A stretch of DNA of 9,490 nt from Chloroflexota bacterium (GCA_016210245.1 JACQUR010000252.1:1-9490), one strand, 5' to 3'; counted from the first letter of the stretch, positions 1 through 6,127 are shown. The notes: a model not told the origin generated them from the letters alone. A program made the numbers and translations.

Positions 1-616
1 GGTTGATCGTCCAGGCGAAGGCGTCCTCGGGCGGCTCCACCCAGGGGTCCTCAAGGATGCCGGCCTCGATGCTGCGCCCCCAGAGGTTCTGGTCGATGCT
101 GTACGGGCTCGCGGCCGTGACCGGCACAGGGATGTTGTACTTCCTGGCGTACTCCAGCTCCTCGTCCCGCGTCATGCGCCACTCGCGCACGGGCGCGATG
201 ATCCGCAGGTCGGGCGCCAGCGCCGCGATCGAGACGTCGAAGCGGACCTGATCGTTGCCCTTCCCGGTACAGCCGTGGGCAACGGCCGTCGCCCCTTCGC
301 GGCGGGCGTAGTCCACCAGCAGCTTGGCGATCAGCGGGCGGGCGAGCGCCGTGGCCAGCGGGTAGCGGCCCTCGTAGATCGCGCCCGCCATCAGTCCGGG
401 GAAAACGAAGTAGCGAACGAAGTCCTCCTTCGCATCCTCCACGTACGCCTTGATCGCCCCGGTGCGGAGCGCCTTCTGCTGGATGGCGGTGAAGTCCTTC
501 TCGTTGCCGACGTCGACGGTGACTGCGGTCACCTCCATCCCGTACTTCTCGCGGATCCACGGGATGGCGACCGAGGTGTCTAGACCACCAGAGTAAGCGA
601 GTACTACCTTGTCCAT
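1..616 (-). CDS. argG: Argininosuccinate synthase, N-terminal part (cut by window edge)
   Basis: ArgG joins citrulline and aspartate with ATP to make argininosuccinate, the penultimate step of cytosolic arginine synthesis. The 205 codons present begin MDKVVLAYSGGLDTSVAI, which contains the N-type PP-loop nucleotide-binding motif (AYSGGLDTS, residues 7-15). They also include the family segment HGCTGKGNDQVRF, used in citrulline and aspartate binding, and the later stretch SPYSIDQNLWGRSIE. The bacterial enzyme is usually about 400 residues, so roughly half lies beyond position 1. The ATG at 614-616 is chosen because the protein starts exactly as family members do. No Shine-Dalgarno sequence precedes it, and a weak -10-like TATCTT sits only a few bases upstream, so the message may be nearly leaderless. 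It follows rpoN on the same strand across a 136-bp gap filled by hairpins. The identification is certain; the rest of the gene was not seen. Confidence 0.97.
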   Translation of the reverse strand, partial: MDKVVLAYSGGLDTSVAIPWIREKYGMEVTAVTVDVGNEKDFTAIQQKALRTGAIKAYVEDAKEDFVRYFVFPGLMAGAIYEGRYPLATALARPLIAKLLVDYARREGATAVAHGCTGKGNDQVRFDVSIAALAPDLRIIAPVREWRMTRDEELEYARKYNIPVPVTAASPYSIDQNLWGRSIEAGILEDPWVEPPEDAFAWTIN

Positions 617-625
617 AGCGCACGC

Positions 626-655
626 AAGATACCGCATCGCGCGTGCGCTTCGCAA
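626..655 (-). promoter_or_regulatory. Possible argG promoter, -35 TTGCGA / -10 TATCTT
   Basis: On the minus strand TTGCGA (650-655) and TATCTT (626-631) are separated by 18 bases, each matching four of six consensus positions. Transcription would start within a few bases of the argG ATG, which fits the lack of a ribosome binding site. The match is modest and this is an inference. The -35 element lies inside the small hairpin at 644-660. Confidence 0.3.
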
Positions 656-660
656 GCGCA
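644..660. repeat. Short perfect hairpin upstream of argG
   Basis: TGCGCTT and AAGCGCA form a perfect 7-bp inverted repeat around a 3-base CGC loop. It directly abuts the much larger palindrome to its right. There is no T-run on either side, so it is not an obvious intrinsic terminator. It could be an operator-like site overlapping the proposed argG -35, or part of the neighbouring repeat element. Confidence 0.6.
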
Positions 661-754
661 GGAGTCAGTCCTGAATCCGTGAGTTCGAGTCTGGCCCCTG
701 CACCCGTTGGGTGCAGGGGCCAGACTCGAACTCACGGATTCAGGACTGACTCCT
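660..754. repeat. Giant perfect palindrome, 46-bp arms with 3-base loop
   Basis: Bases 660-705 are the exact reverse complement of 709-754, with loop GTT at 706-708. The stem is perfect over all 46 pairs. The right arm ends inside the TAG stop codon of rpoN (753-755), so the element begins where rpoN coding ends. Neither strand shows a T-run after the stem, so it is not a standard intrinsic terminator, although it may block transcription or protect the rpoN mRNA 3' end. Size and perfection suggest a repetitive palindromic element of the genome or a non-autonomous mobile hairpin. There is no transposase nearby. Confidence 0.95.
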
Positions 755-2168
755 ACCGCAGCGACGAGGGCAGGATGTCGAGCTGCACGCGGTACTTGGC
801 TACGGTGCGGCGGGCAATGGTGATTCCGCGCTGCCGCAGGCGCTCGGCGATCTGGGCGTCGGTCAGCGGGTTCCGCTCCTGCTCGATCAGCTCCTTGATC
901 ACGTCCTTGATGCTGAGCGAGGGCGTGAAGAAGTGGCTGAAGGGAATGATCTCTCCATTGGGCAGCATCACGTGCTTGGCGGCCGTCGCGCGGCTGACGG
1001 TGGACTCGTGGACGCCCAGTTGCGCCGCTACGGCGGCCCGACTGAGGGGGAGCAGGTGGCGCACGCCCCTGGCCAGGAAGTCCTTCTGCAGCTCGACCAG
1101 GCAACGGGTGATGTTGAAGAGCGTCTGGCGACGCTGGTTGATGTTGGCGATGAAGAGCTTGGCGCGGCCCACGTAGTGCTGGATGTGCCGCTTGTCGTCG
1201 GAGCTGAGGTCCATCCCATCGCGGTGGAGCTCCGTGTTCAGGCGCGTGTACACCGGGTTCACCCGCAGCACGAAGCGCCGGGACTCAACCACCTCCACCT
1301 CCAGCCCCGACTCGGTGGTGCGGATGATGACGTCCGGCAGCACGTACATGGAGCGCGTGTCCCGGTCGCGGGCGTTGGTGGCTGAGAATCCGTGGGCCGG
1401 GTTGGGATTGAGCTTGCGCTTGACGAACTCCCAGACCTCCGCCACCTCCTCCTGCGGGACGCGCAAGTGGTGCGCAATCCTGGCGAACTTGTGCTCGCCC
1501 AACTCGTGCAGGAAGTCGGAGATCACCGCGCGCGCGTAGGGCTGGTACACCCCCAGGCGCTCCAGGTGGTCGAGTTGGATCAACAGACACTCGCGCAGGT
1601 TGCGCGCGCCCACCCCCACCGGATCGAGGCTCTGCAGCAGGCGCAGGACGTGCTTGACGCGCACAGGGTCCACGTCCAGCTTGTAGGCGACCTCCTCCAC
1701 CGTCGTGGCCAGGTAGCCCCGTTCGTCCAGGCTGCCAACCAGGAACTCGGCGATGGGCCGGTCGCGCTCGTCGATCAGTGCCCCGAGCTCGGCCAGGAGC
1801 CGCTCGGCCAGGGTTTCCTCGGCCGCTACCTGGGTGAGCGGGTCGAACTCGTCGTCGCGCGCGGGCTGCTCGTGTCGGGCGTACGGCTCCTCGTAGTAGC
1901 CCTGCCCGTCGTCGGCCAGACCGTCCTCGCTCTTCTGGCGCCGGATGCAGTTCGGGCAGATGCTGCCCTGGAGATCGGTGCCGCAGACCGGGCAGGTAGG
2001 CGCTTCCACCAGTTCCAGGGCGGGGTTCTCGCGCAACTCGTTGGCGATCGTCTGCTGCAGTTCCTGGGACGACAGCTCCAGGATATAGTTGGCTGCGACG
2101 AGACGCGGCGACACCTTCAGGGTCTGCTGGGGGCTCAGCTCCTGGGAAAGCTCGAGCTCCATGTCCAT
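753..2168 (-). CDS. rpoN: RNA polymerase sigma-54 factor with inserted zinc knuckle
   Basis: Sigma-54 directs core RNA polymerase to -24/-12 promoters and needs an AAA+ activator to open them. The 471-residue protein has a glutamine- and leucine-rich region I (about 1-55, including SPRLVAANYILELSSQELQ). A core-binding domain follows, with DPVGVGARNLRECLLIQL. Then come the HTH segment (VAAQLGVHESTVSRAT) and the RpoN box ARRTVAKYR (452-460), the family signature that reads the -24 element. Between region I and the core is a Cys4 motif (C59, C62, C71, C74), not part of the enterobacterial protein. The start at 2166-2168 is preferred because AAGGT lies 8 bases upstream. The open frame runs to 2393, but that extension has no family similarity and would cross the sigma-54 promoter. 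The second ATG (2162) is the alternative. The stop codon abuts the giant palindrome. Length is normal for the family. Confidence 0.97.
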   Translation of the reverse strand: MDMELELSQELSPQQTLKVSPRLVAANYILELSSQELQQTIANELRENPALELVEAPTCPVCGTDLQGSICPNCIRRQKSEDGLADDGQGYYEEPYARHEQPARDDEFDPLTQVAAEETLAERLLAELGALIDERDRPIAEFLVGSLDERGYLATTVEEVAYKLDVDPVRVKHVLRLLQSLDPVGVGARNLRECLLIQLDHLERLGVYQPYARAVISDFLHELGEHKFARIAHHLRVPQEEVAEVWEFVKRKLNPNPAHGFSATNARDRDTRSMYVLPDVIIRTTESGLEVEVVESRRFVLRVNPVYTRLNTELHRDGMDLSSDDKRHIQHYVGRAKLFIANINQRRQTLFNITRCLVELQKDFLARGVRHLLPLSRAAVAAQLGVHESTVSRATAAKHVMLPNGEIIPFSHFFTPSLSIKDVIKELIEQERNPLTDAQIAERLRQRGITIARRTVAKYRVQLDILPSSLR

Positions 2169-2176
2169 AAGCGCAC

Positions 2177-2181
2177 ACCTT
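2177..2181 (-). promoter_or_regulatory. Ribosome binding site of rpoN
   Basis: AAGGT on the minus strand, 8 bases before the ATG at 2168. It decides the rpoN start against the longer open frame reaching 2393. Confidence 0.7.
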
Positions 2182-2336
2182 GAGCCTGGATAGCCCTGGA
2201 GACGCTCCGCGGATGGTCTGAGCGGCTGGGGCTCAGCGTTGGGCCCGGGCAAGCCTGCCCCCCCCCTCCCGACGAGCCGAACGGCCGGGAGGCTCCGTGC
2301 AGACAGTGAACCCAGTTCCGAACGTCCAGCCACATT

Positions 2337-2352
2337 TGCAAGAGCCGTGCCA
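2337..2352 (-). promoter_or_regulatory. Sigma-54 (-24/-12) promoter of rpoN
   Basis: The minus strand reads TGGCACGGCTCTTGCA, matching the sigma-54 consensus TGGCACG-N4-TTGCW at every fixed position. The invariant GG (2350-2351) and GC (2338-2339) are separated by the required 10 bases. The expected start is about 12 bases further, near 2326. The promoter points at rpoN, 158 bases downstream, implying positive autoregulation. The match is seen directly; activity is inferred. Confidence 0.85.
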
Positions 2353-2394
2353 GACAGGTCGAAACCGGAGAGACGGACGCGGGGGGGCCGCATA

Positions 2395-2458
2395 ATGCGT
2401 AAAACGTACTCTGTAAGAGCGTCCCGCTCTTACAGAGTACGTTTTACGTCTTACGCAT
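2395..2458. repeat. Perfect 24-bp inverted repeat built on heptamers
   Basis: Bases 2398-2421 pair perfectly with 2425-2448 around loop TCC. Outside the right arm, TTACGCAT (2451-2458) is the reverse complement of ATGCGTAA (2395-2402), so the outer left bases can pair two ways. The right side reads as a period-7 series GTTTTAC GTCTTAC GC. It lies 16 bases after the stop of the small membrane gene, and at about -72 to -122 from the predicted rpoN start site. It may end the upstream transcript, serve as an activator site, or be a genomic repeat. There is no T-run typical of an intrinsic terminator. Confidence 0.92.
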
Positions 2459-2464
2459 CGGGCA

Positions 2465-2806
2465 TCAGAGGCGCTTGATGGCCTTCTCGGTCTGGCGGAA
2501 CCACTGTTCGGTCAAGTCCTGGAAGTCCCGCAGGATCGCCAGGAGCGTGGGCTTGAACTCTGGCAGTAGCCGCTCCATCACAAAGTCGCGCCCGGCCTCC
2601 AGGCGCTCCTCGCCCACCAGGTCGCGCGCGCGCCCCCAGGCGCCCGTAGCCATCGCGGCGGGCATCCGCTCCTCCTCCTGGCGCGCGCGGCGCAGCATGT
2701 AGGCGATCACAGCGGCCGCCAGGGCGCTCGCGATGATGGTCCCGGTGGCGAAGCTGCGGTTCTCCTCCAGCAGACGCGCGATATCGGACCTGCGCTCCTC
2801 GAGCAT
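2465..2806 (-). CDS. Small single-pass membrane protein, function unknown
   Basis: A 113-residue protein that I do not recognise as a named family. Residues 1-18 are charged (MLEERRSDIARLLEENRS). Residues 19-38 form one hydrophobic helix rich in Ala and Ile (ASALAAAVIAYML), followed at once by RRARQEEER, so the C-terminal side is probably cytoplasmic. The rest (about 55-113) is amphipathic and charged, with FKPTLLAILRDFQDLTEQWF suggesting a helical surface. The layout recalls small YtxH-like envelope proteins, without a firm match. A strong GGAGGAGG stands three bases before the ATG. The gene lies 15 bp after the sigma-54 activator gene on the same strand, so the two are almost certainly co-transcribed. 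No signal-peptide cleavage site is evident. Real coding is well supported; function is not. Confidence 0.8.
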   Translation of the reverse strand: MLEERRSDIARLLEENRSFATGTIIASALAAAVIAYMLRRARQEEERMPAAMATGAWGRARDLVGEERLEAGRDFVMERLLPEFKPTLLAILRDFQDLTEQWFRQTEKAIKRL

Positions 2807-2821
2807 GTGCCTCCTCCGTGC

Positions 2822-4267
2822 TTAGACGCTCATTCCGTGCTGGGCCATCTTCTTCTCGAGCCCGCCCAGGTCCAGGCCCAACAGCTTGGCGGCGTGGTGG
2901 AGGTTGTGGTCCTCCTGCTCCAGCGCCAGGTTGATCAGCCTGGACTCCACCTCGGCGATGACCTCCGCCAGCGGCTGGTGCTCCTTGAGCTTCTCGTTCA
3001 GGTCGATAATGCTCAGCGGCTGGGCTGGCGTGAGGTTGATGTGCTGGCTGGTGATGATCTCCCCGCGGGCCAGGATGGTTGCCCGCTCGATAGCGTGCTC
3101 CAGTTCGCGGACGTTGCCCGGCCACTCGTAGTCCAGCAGCAACTGCATCGCTTCCTCGGAGATGCGCGCCGGGGGTGAAGACGGCGTGTACCGGTGCTTC
3201 TGCAAGAAGTGCTCCACGAGCAGGGGGATATCCTCCTTGCGCTCGCGCAGGGACGGGGTGTGGATGGTAATCACCGCCAGGCGATAGAAGAGGTCCTCGC
3301 GGAAGCGGCCCGTCTTGACCTCCGCCGCAAGGTCCTTGTTGGTGGCGGCGATCACCCGGCAGTCGACCTTGACCGAGACCGACCCTCCGACGCGCTCGAA
3401 CTGCTTGTCCTGCAGCACCCGCAGGAGCTTGCGCTGCGTGTTCAGGGACATGTCCCCGATCTCGTCCAGGAAGATCGTCCCCTTGTGGGCCATCTCGAAG
3501 CGACCTTTGTGCTGGGTGATCGCCCCGGTGAAGCTACCTTTCTCGTGTCCAAACAGCTCCGACTCGACCAGCGTCTCGGGCAGGGCGGTCAGGTTCACCT
3601 TGACCAGCGGGCCGCCGCGATAGCTGGAGTGGACGTGCAGGGCCTCGGCGATCAACTCCTTGCCGGTGCCGGTCTCGCCCATGATCAGCACGCTGGCGTC
3701 GCTCTGCGCCACCCGCCCGATCTCCTTGTAGATGCGCTGCATCTTGGGGCTGTTGCCGATGATCCGCTCGGACAGGTCGCGGCCCTCCAGTTGGCCGCGC
3801 AGCTTGCGCACTTCGGACGACAGGCGCTCGTACTCGAAGTAGCGCTCCACGGTGCGCTTCACGTCGTCCAGCTCGAAGGGCTTGGTGATGTAATCGTAGG
3901 CGCCCAGTTGCATCGCTTCGATGGTGGAGGTGGACGTGCCGAAGGCGGTCATCAGCAGGACCGGGGTCTTGATCCCTTGCTCGTTGAGGCGGCGCATGAT
4001 CTCGATCCCGCTCCACTCGGGCATTCGCAGGTCCAGGATCAGCAGATCGGGCTCCTCGCGGGCAACAGCACGCAGCACCTCGCCCCCGGACTTGGCCTCC
4101 AGCGTCTCGTACCCCTCCTCCTGGAGCACGGTCACCAGGAGCGAGCGGATGTGGGTGTCGTCGTCGGCGATGAGGATGCGCTTCCCGCCGCTAGACGCCA
4201 GAGTCGCCGCGGCGGCGCTCGACTCCTGCTCCGCCGCCTCCGCTGTGTGCTTGGTCGCTGCCGTCAT
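2822..4267 (-). CDS. NtrC-family sigma-54-dependent response regulator
   Basis: A 481-residue activator that would remodel sigma-54 polymerase after phosphorylation. Following a 28-residue Ala-rich tail, the receiver domain (about 29-145) keeps the acidic pair D35/D36, phospho-acceptor D79, T107 and K129. The AAA+ domain (about 168-405) shows Walker A GETGTGKE (197-204), a GSFTGA sigma-54 contact loop (244-249), Walker B IFLDE (265-269), arginine-finger region FREDLFYR (322-329) and WPGNVREL (382-389). The C-terminus is a Fis-type HTH (about 440-481). Its second helix reads GLDLGGLEKKM, where family members usually have S/N-R-x-T-L, so DNA recognition is altered or weak. GSFTGA is a known variant of GAFTGA. 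The start at 4267 has AAGGGAGA just upstream. No partner histidine kinase lies in the window. Linked to rpoN two genes downstream, it is the obvious candidate to fire the rpoN promoter. A specific name (NtrC, ZraR, AtoC) cannot be assigned. Confidence 0.95.
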   Translation of the reverse strand: MTAATKHTAEAAEQESSAAAATLASSGGKRILIADDDTHIRSLLVTVLQEEGYETLEAKSGGEVLRAVAREEPDLLILDLRMPEWSGIEIMRRLNEQGIKTPVLLMTAFGTSTSTIEAMQLGAYDYITKPFELDDVKRTVERYFEYERLSSEVRKLRGQLEGRDLSERIIGNSPKMQRIYKEIGRVAQSDASVLIMGETGTGKELIAEALHVHSSYRGGPLVKVNLTALPETLVESELFGHEKGSFTGAITQHKGRFEMAHKGTIFLDEIGDMSLNTQRKLLRVLQDKQFERVGGSVSVKVDCRVIAATNKDLAAEVKTGRFREDLFYRLAVITIHTPSLRERKEDIPLLVEHFLQKHRYTPSSPPARISEEAMQLLLDYEWPGNVRELEHAIERATILARGEIITSQHINLTPAQPLSIIDLNEKLKEHQPLAEVIAEVESRLINLALEQEDHNLHHAAKLLGLDLGGLEKKMAQHGMSV

Positions 4268-4494
4268 CGTTCTCCCTTGCGCGGTGCTTCCAGTCCGGGC
4301 AGTTCAGGGCGCTCGACGCGCTGCCAGCGGCCCTCGCGCTGGCTCCCTCTCGCCCCCGCCCGAGAAGCAGGCGCGGTCACTCCCACCGGCATCTGTCGAG
4401 CCGTCCGAGCGACCGCACGAGGCGCTTTCTGACCACCGGGCCGGCGCCGGTTCGCGCCACGCGCAGGGCTCCGGCCAATGAGCGCGTCTAGCTG

Positions 4495-4503
4495 ATTATG
4501 CCA
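4495..4503 (-). promoter_or_regulatory. Possible proximal promoter of the activator gene (extended -10)
   Basis: The minus strand reads TGGCATAAT, that is a TGn extension followed by CATAAT (five of six matches). No good -35 lies at the usual distance, as is common for extended -10 promoters. It would start transcription about 220 bases before the activator ATG. Confidence 0.35.
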
Positions 4504-4606
4504 TACCGCTCCCGACGCCGACGAGACATAAGTCGTGCATCTGTGCAGGGCGGTCGCTGCGTCAGGCCTGCGCTGGAGTACACGCCCTTGCACCTCCCCT
4601 TCCTCT

Positions 4607-4635
4607 ATCCTAGTAGCGCGCGGGCCGAAGAGCAA
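4607..4635 (-). promoter_or_regulatory. Possible distal promoter of the activator gene
   Basis: The minus strand has TTGCTC (4630-4635) and TAGGAT (4607-4612) with an exact 17-base spacer, each four of six to consensus. Its -35 region lies only 11 bases from the ltaE -10 on the other strand, so polymerases could not occupy both promoters at once. Confidence 0.4.
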
Positions 4636-4643
4636 CTACCGGC

Positions 4644-4652
4644 TGCTATAAT
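4644..4652 (+). promoter_or_regulatory. ltaE promoter, extended -10 TGCTATAAT
   Basis: TGCTATAAT is a consensus TATAAT (4647-4652) with the TGn extension that compensates for a poor -35 (GCCGAA at 17 bases). Transcription would start near 4659, giving a short leader of about 23 bases that contains the ltaE ribosome binding site. Confidence 0.65.
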
Positions 4653-4668
4653 CGCCAGAGTCCGGCCT

Positions 4669-4673
4669 GGAGG
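4669..4673 (+). promoter_or_regulatory. Ribosome binding site of ltaE
   Basis: GGAGG with 8 bases to the GTG at 4682. The earlier in-frame GTG at 4673 overlaps this site, so 4682 is the start. Confidence 0.75.
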
Positions 4674-4681
4674 TGCGATCC

Positions 4682-5749
4682 GTGCAGCCCCCCATCGATC
4701 TGCGCAGCGATACCGTCACCCATCCCACCGAGCGCATGCGCGACGCGATCCGCCGAGCGGAGGTGGGCGACGACGTCTACGGCGAAGACCCGACCGTCAA
4801 CCGCCTGCAGGAGCTGGCGGCAGGGCTGCTGGGCAAAGAGGTCGGGCTGTTCATGCCCACCGGCACGATGAGCAACCTGGTGGCGCTGCTCACCCACTGC
4901 CAGCGCGGCGACGAGGTCATCCTGGGCGACGAGGCGCACATCCTCCATAGTGAAGTCTCCGGCTACACTCTGGGGGGCCTCTCGGCCCGCCCGGTGCCCA
5001 ACGGGCGCGGCTTCCCCGATCTCCAGGCGGTGGAGGCAGCCATCCGCCCGCCGAGCCTCTATGGCCCCAGGACCGGCCTGCTCTGCCTGGAGAACACCCA
5101 CAACCGCTGCGGCGGAACGGTGGTCTCGCCCCAGCAGATGGCCGCCGCGGGCGCCCTGGCCCGTCGCTCCAACCTGCCCCTGCACGTGGACGGGGCCCGG
5201 ATCTTCAACGCTGCCCTCGCCCAGGGCGTGCCCGCGGCCGACCTGGCCCGGGACGCCACCAGCATCAGCTTCTGCTTCTCCAAGGGGCTCTCAGCCCCGG
5301 CCGGCTCGATCCTGCTCGGCGACCGGGCGTTCATCGAGCGCGCCCGCCGCACCCGCCGCATGGTAGGGGGCGGGATGCGCCAGGTAGGGGTGCTGGCGGC
5401 GGCGGCGCTGGTGGCGCTGGCCGAGATGGTCGACCGCCTGGCCGAGGACCACGCCCACGCCCGCCTGCTGGCCGAGCGTCTTGCCCCGCTGCCCGGCCTG
5501 GAGCTGGACCTGGATACCGTGCAGACCAACATCGTCGCCTTTCGCTTCACGGTGGCCAACCTCTCGCCGGAGGCGTTCATGGCCCGCCTGCGCGAGCGCG
5601 GCGTGCTCATCTCCGCCCACGCGGGCCGCCGCCTGCGCGCTGTCACCCACCACGGCATCGAGCGGGCGCACGTGCTCCGGGCGGCAGAGGTGTTCGAGGC
5701 GGTGCTGGGGGAGCTGGCGCTGCCGAGCGCGGCTGCGCCGCTGCGCTAA
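4682..5749 (+). CDS. ltaE: Low-specificity L-threonine aldolase (PLP enzyme)
   Basis: LtaE cleaves L-threonine and L-allo-threonine to glycine and acetaldehyde in the cytosol, linking threonine breakdown to glycine and one-carbon supply. The 355-residue fold-type I protein opens with PPIDLRSDTVTHPTERM, the family hallmark. VGDDVYGEDPTVN (28-40) and MPTGTMSNL follow. H86 (DEAHILHSE) stacks on the cofactor, HVDGARIFNA (168-177) holds the Asp and Arg that bind the PLP ring and phosphate region, and FSKGLSAPAGS carries the Schiff-base lysine K201. RRMVGGGMRQVG is also typical. Length is close to the usual 330-350 residues, with a slightly longer C-terminus. The GTG start at 4682 has GGAGG 8 bases upstream. 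It has its own promoter and is followed after 78 bp by the toxin-antitoxin pair. The family identification is secure; the stereochemical preference cannot be read from sequence. Confidence 0.95.
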   Translation: MQPPIDLRSDTVTHPTERMRDAIRRAEVGDDVYGEDPTVNRLQELAAGLLGKEVGLFMPTGTMSNLVALLTHCQRGDEVILGDEAHILHSEVSGYTLGGLSARPVPNGRGFPDLQAVEAAIRPPSLYGPRTGLLCLENTHNRCGGTVVSPQQMAAAGALARRSNLPLHVDGARIFNAALAQGVPAADLARDATSISFCFSKGLSAPAGSILLGDRAFIERARRTRRMVGGGMRQVGVLAAAALVALAEMVDRLAEDHAHARLLAERLAPLPGLELDLDTVQTNIVAFRFTVANLSPEAFMARLRERGVLISAHAGRRLRAVTHHGIERAHVLRAAEVFEAVLGELALPSAAAPLR

Positions 5750-5827
5750 AATGCACGTAGCACACGCTGGATCATCGGCATGCCCCAAACGCGCTGCGAA
5801 GGCTGGCTAGGCTGGAGAGGTGAGGCC

Positions 5828-6127
5828 ATGGCACACGAACTCAAGCGGCTGAGCTTCCATGAATTCGTCCGACATCTCACTGGTGTCTTCGATGCCATGG
5901 CCCGACAGGGAGAACCGGTCCTGATAGAGAGAGACGGCCAACTCTATCGCCTTGAGCCAGAGGAAACGCACCAGACCCAGGATATCTGGGCCGGATACGA
6001 TCCCGAGAAAGTCCGGGAGGTGCTCGACAAGGTAGCTGGCGGTTGGGCGGACCTGGATATCGAGGGGCTGATCGCCAACATTTATCGTGCCCGCGAACAG
6101 GGCTCCAGGCCTGCCAGTCGACCATGA
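5828..6127 (+). CDS. Antitoxin of a VapBC-type module (Phd/YefM-like)
   Basis: A 99-residue protein that should bind and neutralise the adjacent PIN toxin and repress the pair. The N-terminal half (HELKRLSFHEFVRHLTGVF, then GEPVLIERDGQLYRLEP) has the pattern of Phd/YefM DNA-binding antitoxins, a short beta-helix fold ending in a Val/Leu-rich strand. The C-terminal part (WADLDIEGLIANIYRARE, 73-90) is an acidic amphipathic helix like those that wrap the toxin active site. The start at 5828 is chosen for the AGAGG 7 or so bases upstream; the open frame reaches back to 5780 without similarity. Its stop overlaps the toxin start as ATGA, the usual coupling. GC is visibly lower than in flanking genes, suggesting horizontal acquisition. 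The family call rests on pattern and context, not on a named homolog. Confidence 0.85.
   Translation: MAHELKRLSFHEFVRHLTGVFDAMARQGEPVLIERDGQLYRLEPEETHQTQDIWAGYDPEKVREVLDKVAGGWADLDIEGLIANIYRAREQGSRPASRP

Larger units (their letters stand above)
2169..2397 (-). promoter_or_regulatory. rpoN leader and upstream region
   Basis: This non-coding stretch upstream of rpoN holds the rpoN ribosome binding site and a -24/-12 promoter. It also has a 7-bp hairpin, CCTCCCG (2265-2271) with CGGGAGG (2286-2292), around a 14-base loop. If transcription starts near 2326 the leader is about 158 bases and contains that hairpin. No open frame here resembles a protein. Confidence 0.5.
4268..4681. other. Divergent intergenic region between the activator gene and ltaE
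   Basis: These 414 bases hold no credible gene. A 123-codon minus-strand frame (4635-4264) overlaps the activator start by ATGA, but its product is Arg/Pro-rich and resembles nothing. The right end holds back-to-back promoter candidates for ltaE and for the activator. A second extended -10 candidate on the minus strand, TGGCATAAT, lies at 4495-4503. CCGGCGCCGG at 4441-4450 is a perfect 10-bp palindrome. If the activator is transcribed from the distal promoter its leader is about 330 bases. Confidence 0.5.

Noticed and set aside
675..705. tRNA 3'-end look-alike (TTCGAGT loop followed by CC-ending stem)
   Set aside because: The T-stem has a mismatch and no D-arm, anticodon arm or acceptor partner exists. 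The match is a by-product of the palindrome arm.
660..754. Intrinsic terminator of rpoN
   Set aside because: The stem is far longer than usual and no T-run follows on the rpoN strand. I list it as a palindromic repeat that may still affect transcription.
2169..2393. 75-residue N-terminal extension of sigma-54
   Set aside because: It runs across the -24/-12 promoter, has no similarity to region I, and a good ribosome binding site supports the start at 2168.
4264..4635. 123-codon minus-strand frame overlapping the activator start by ATGA
   Set aside because: The product is Arg/Pro/Ala-rich without domains, its ATG lies at the -35 of a promoter candidate, and it has no good ribosome binding site. 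The overlap looks accidental.
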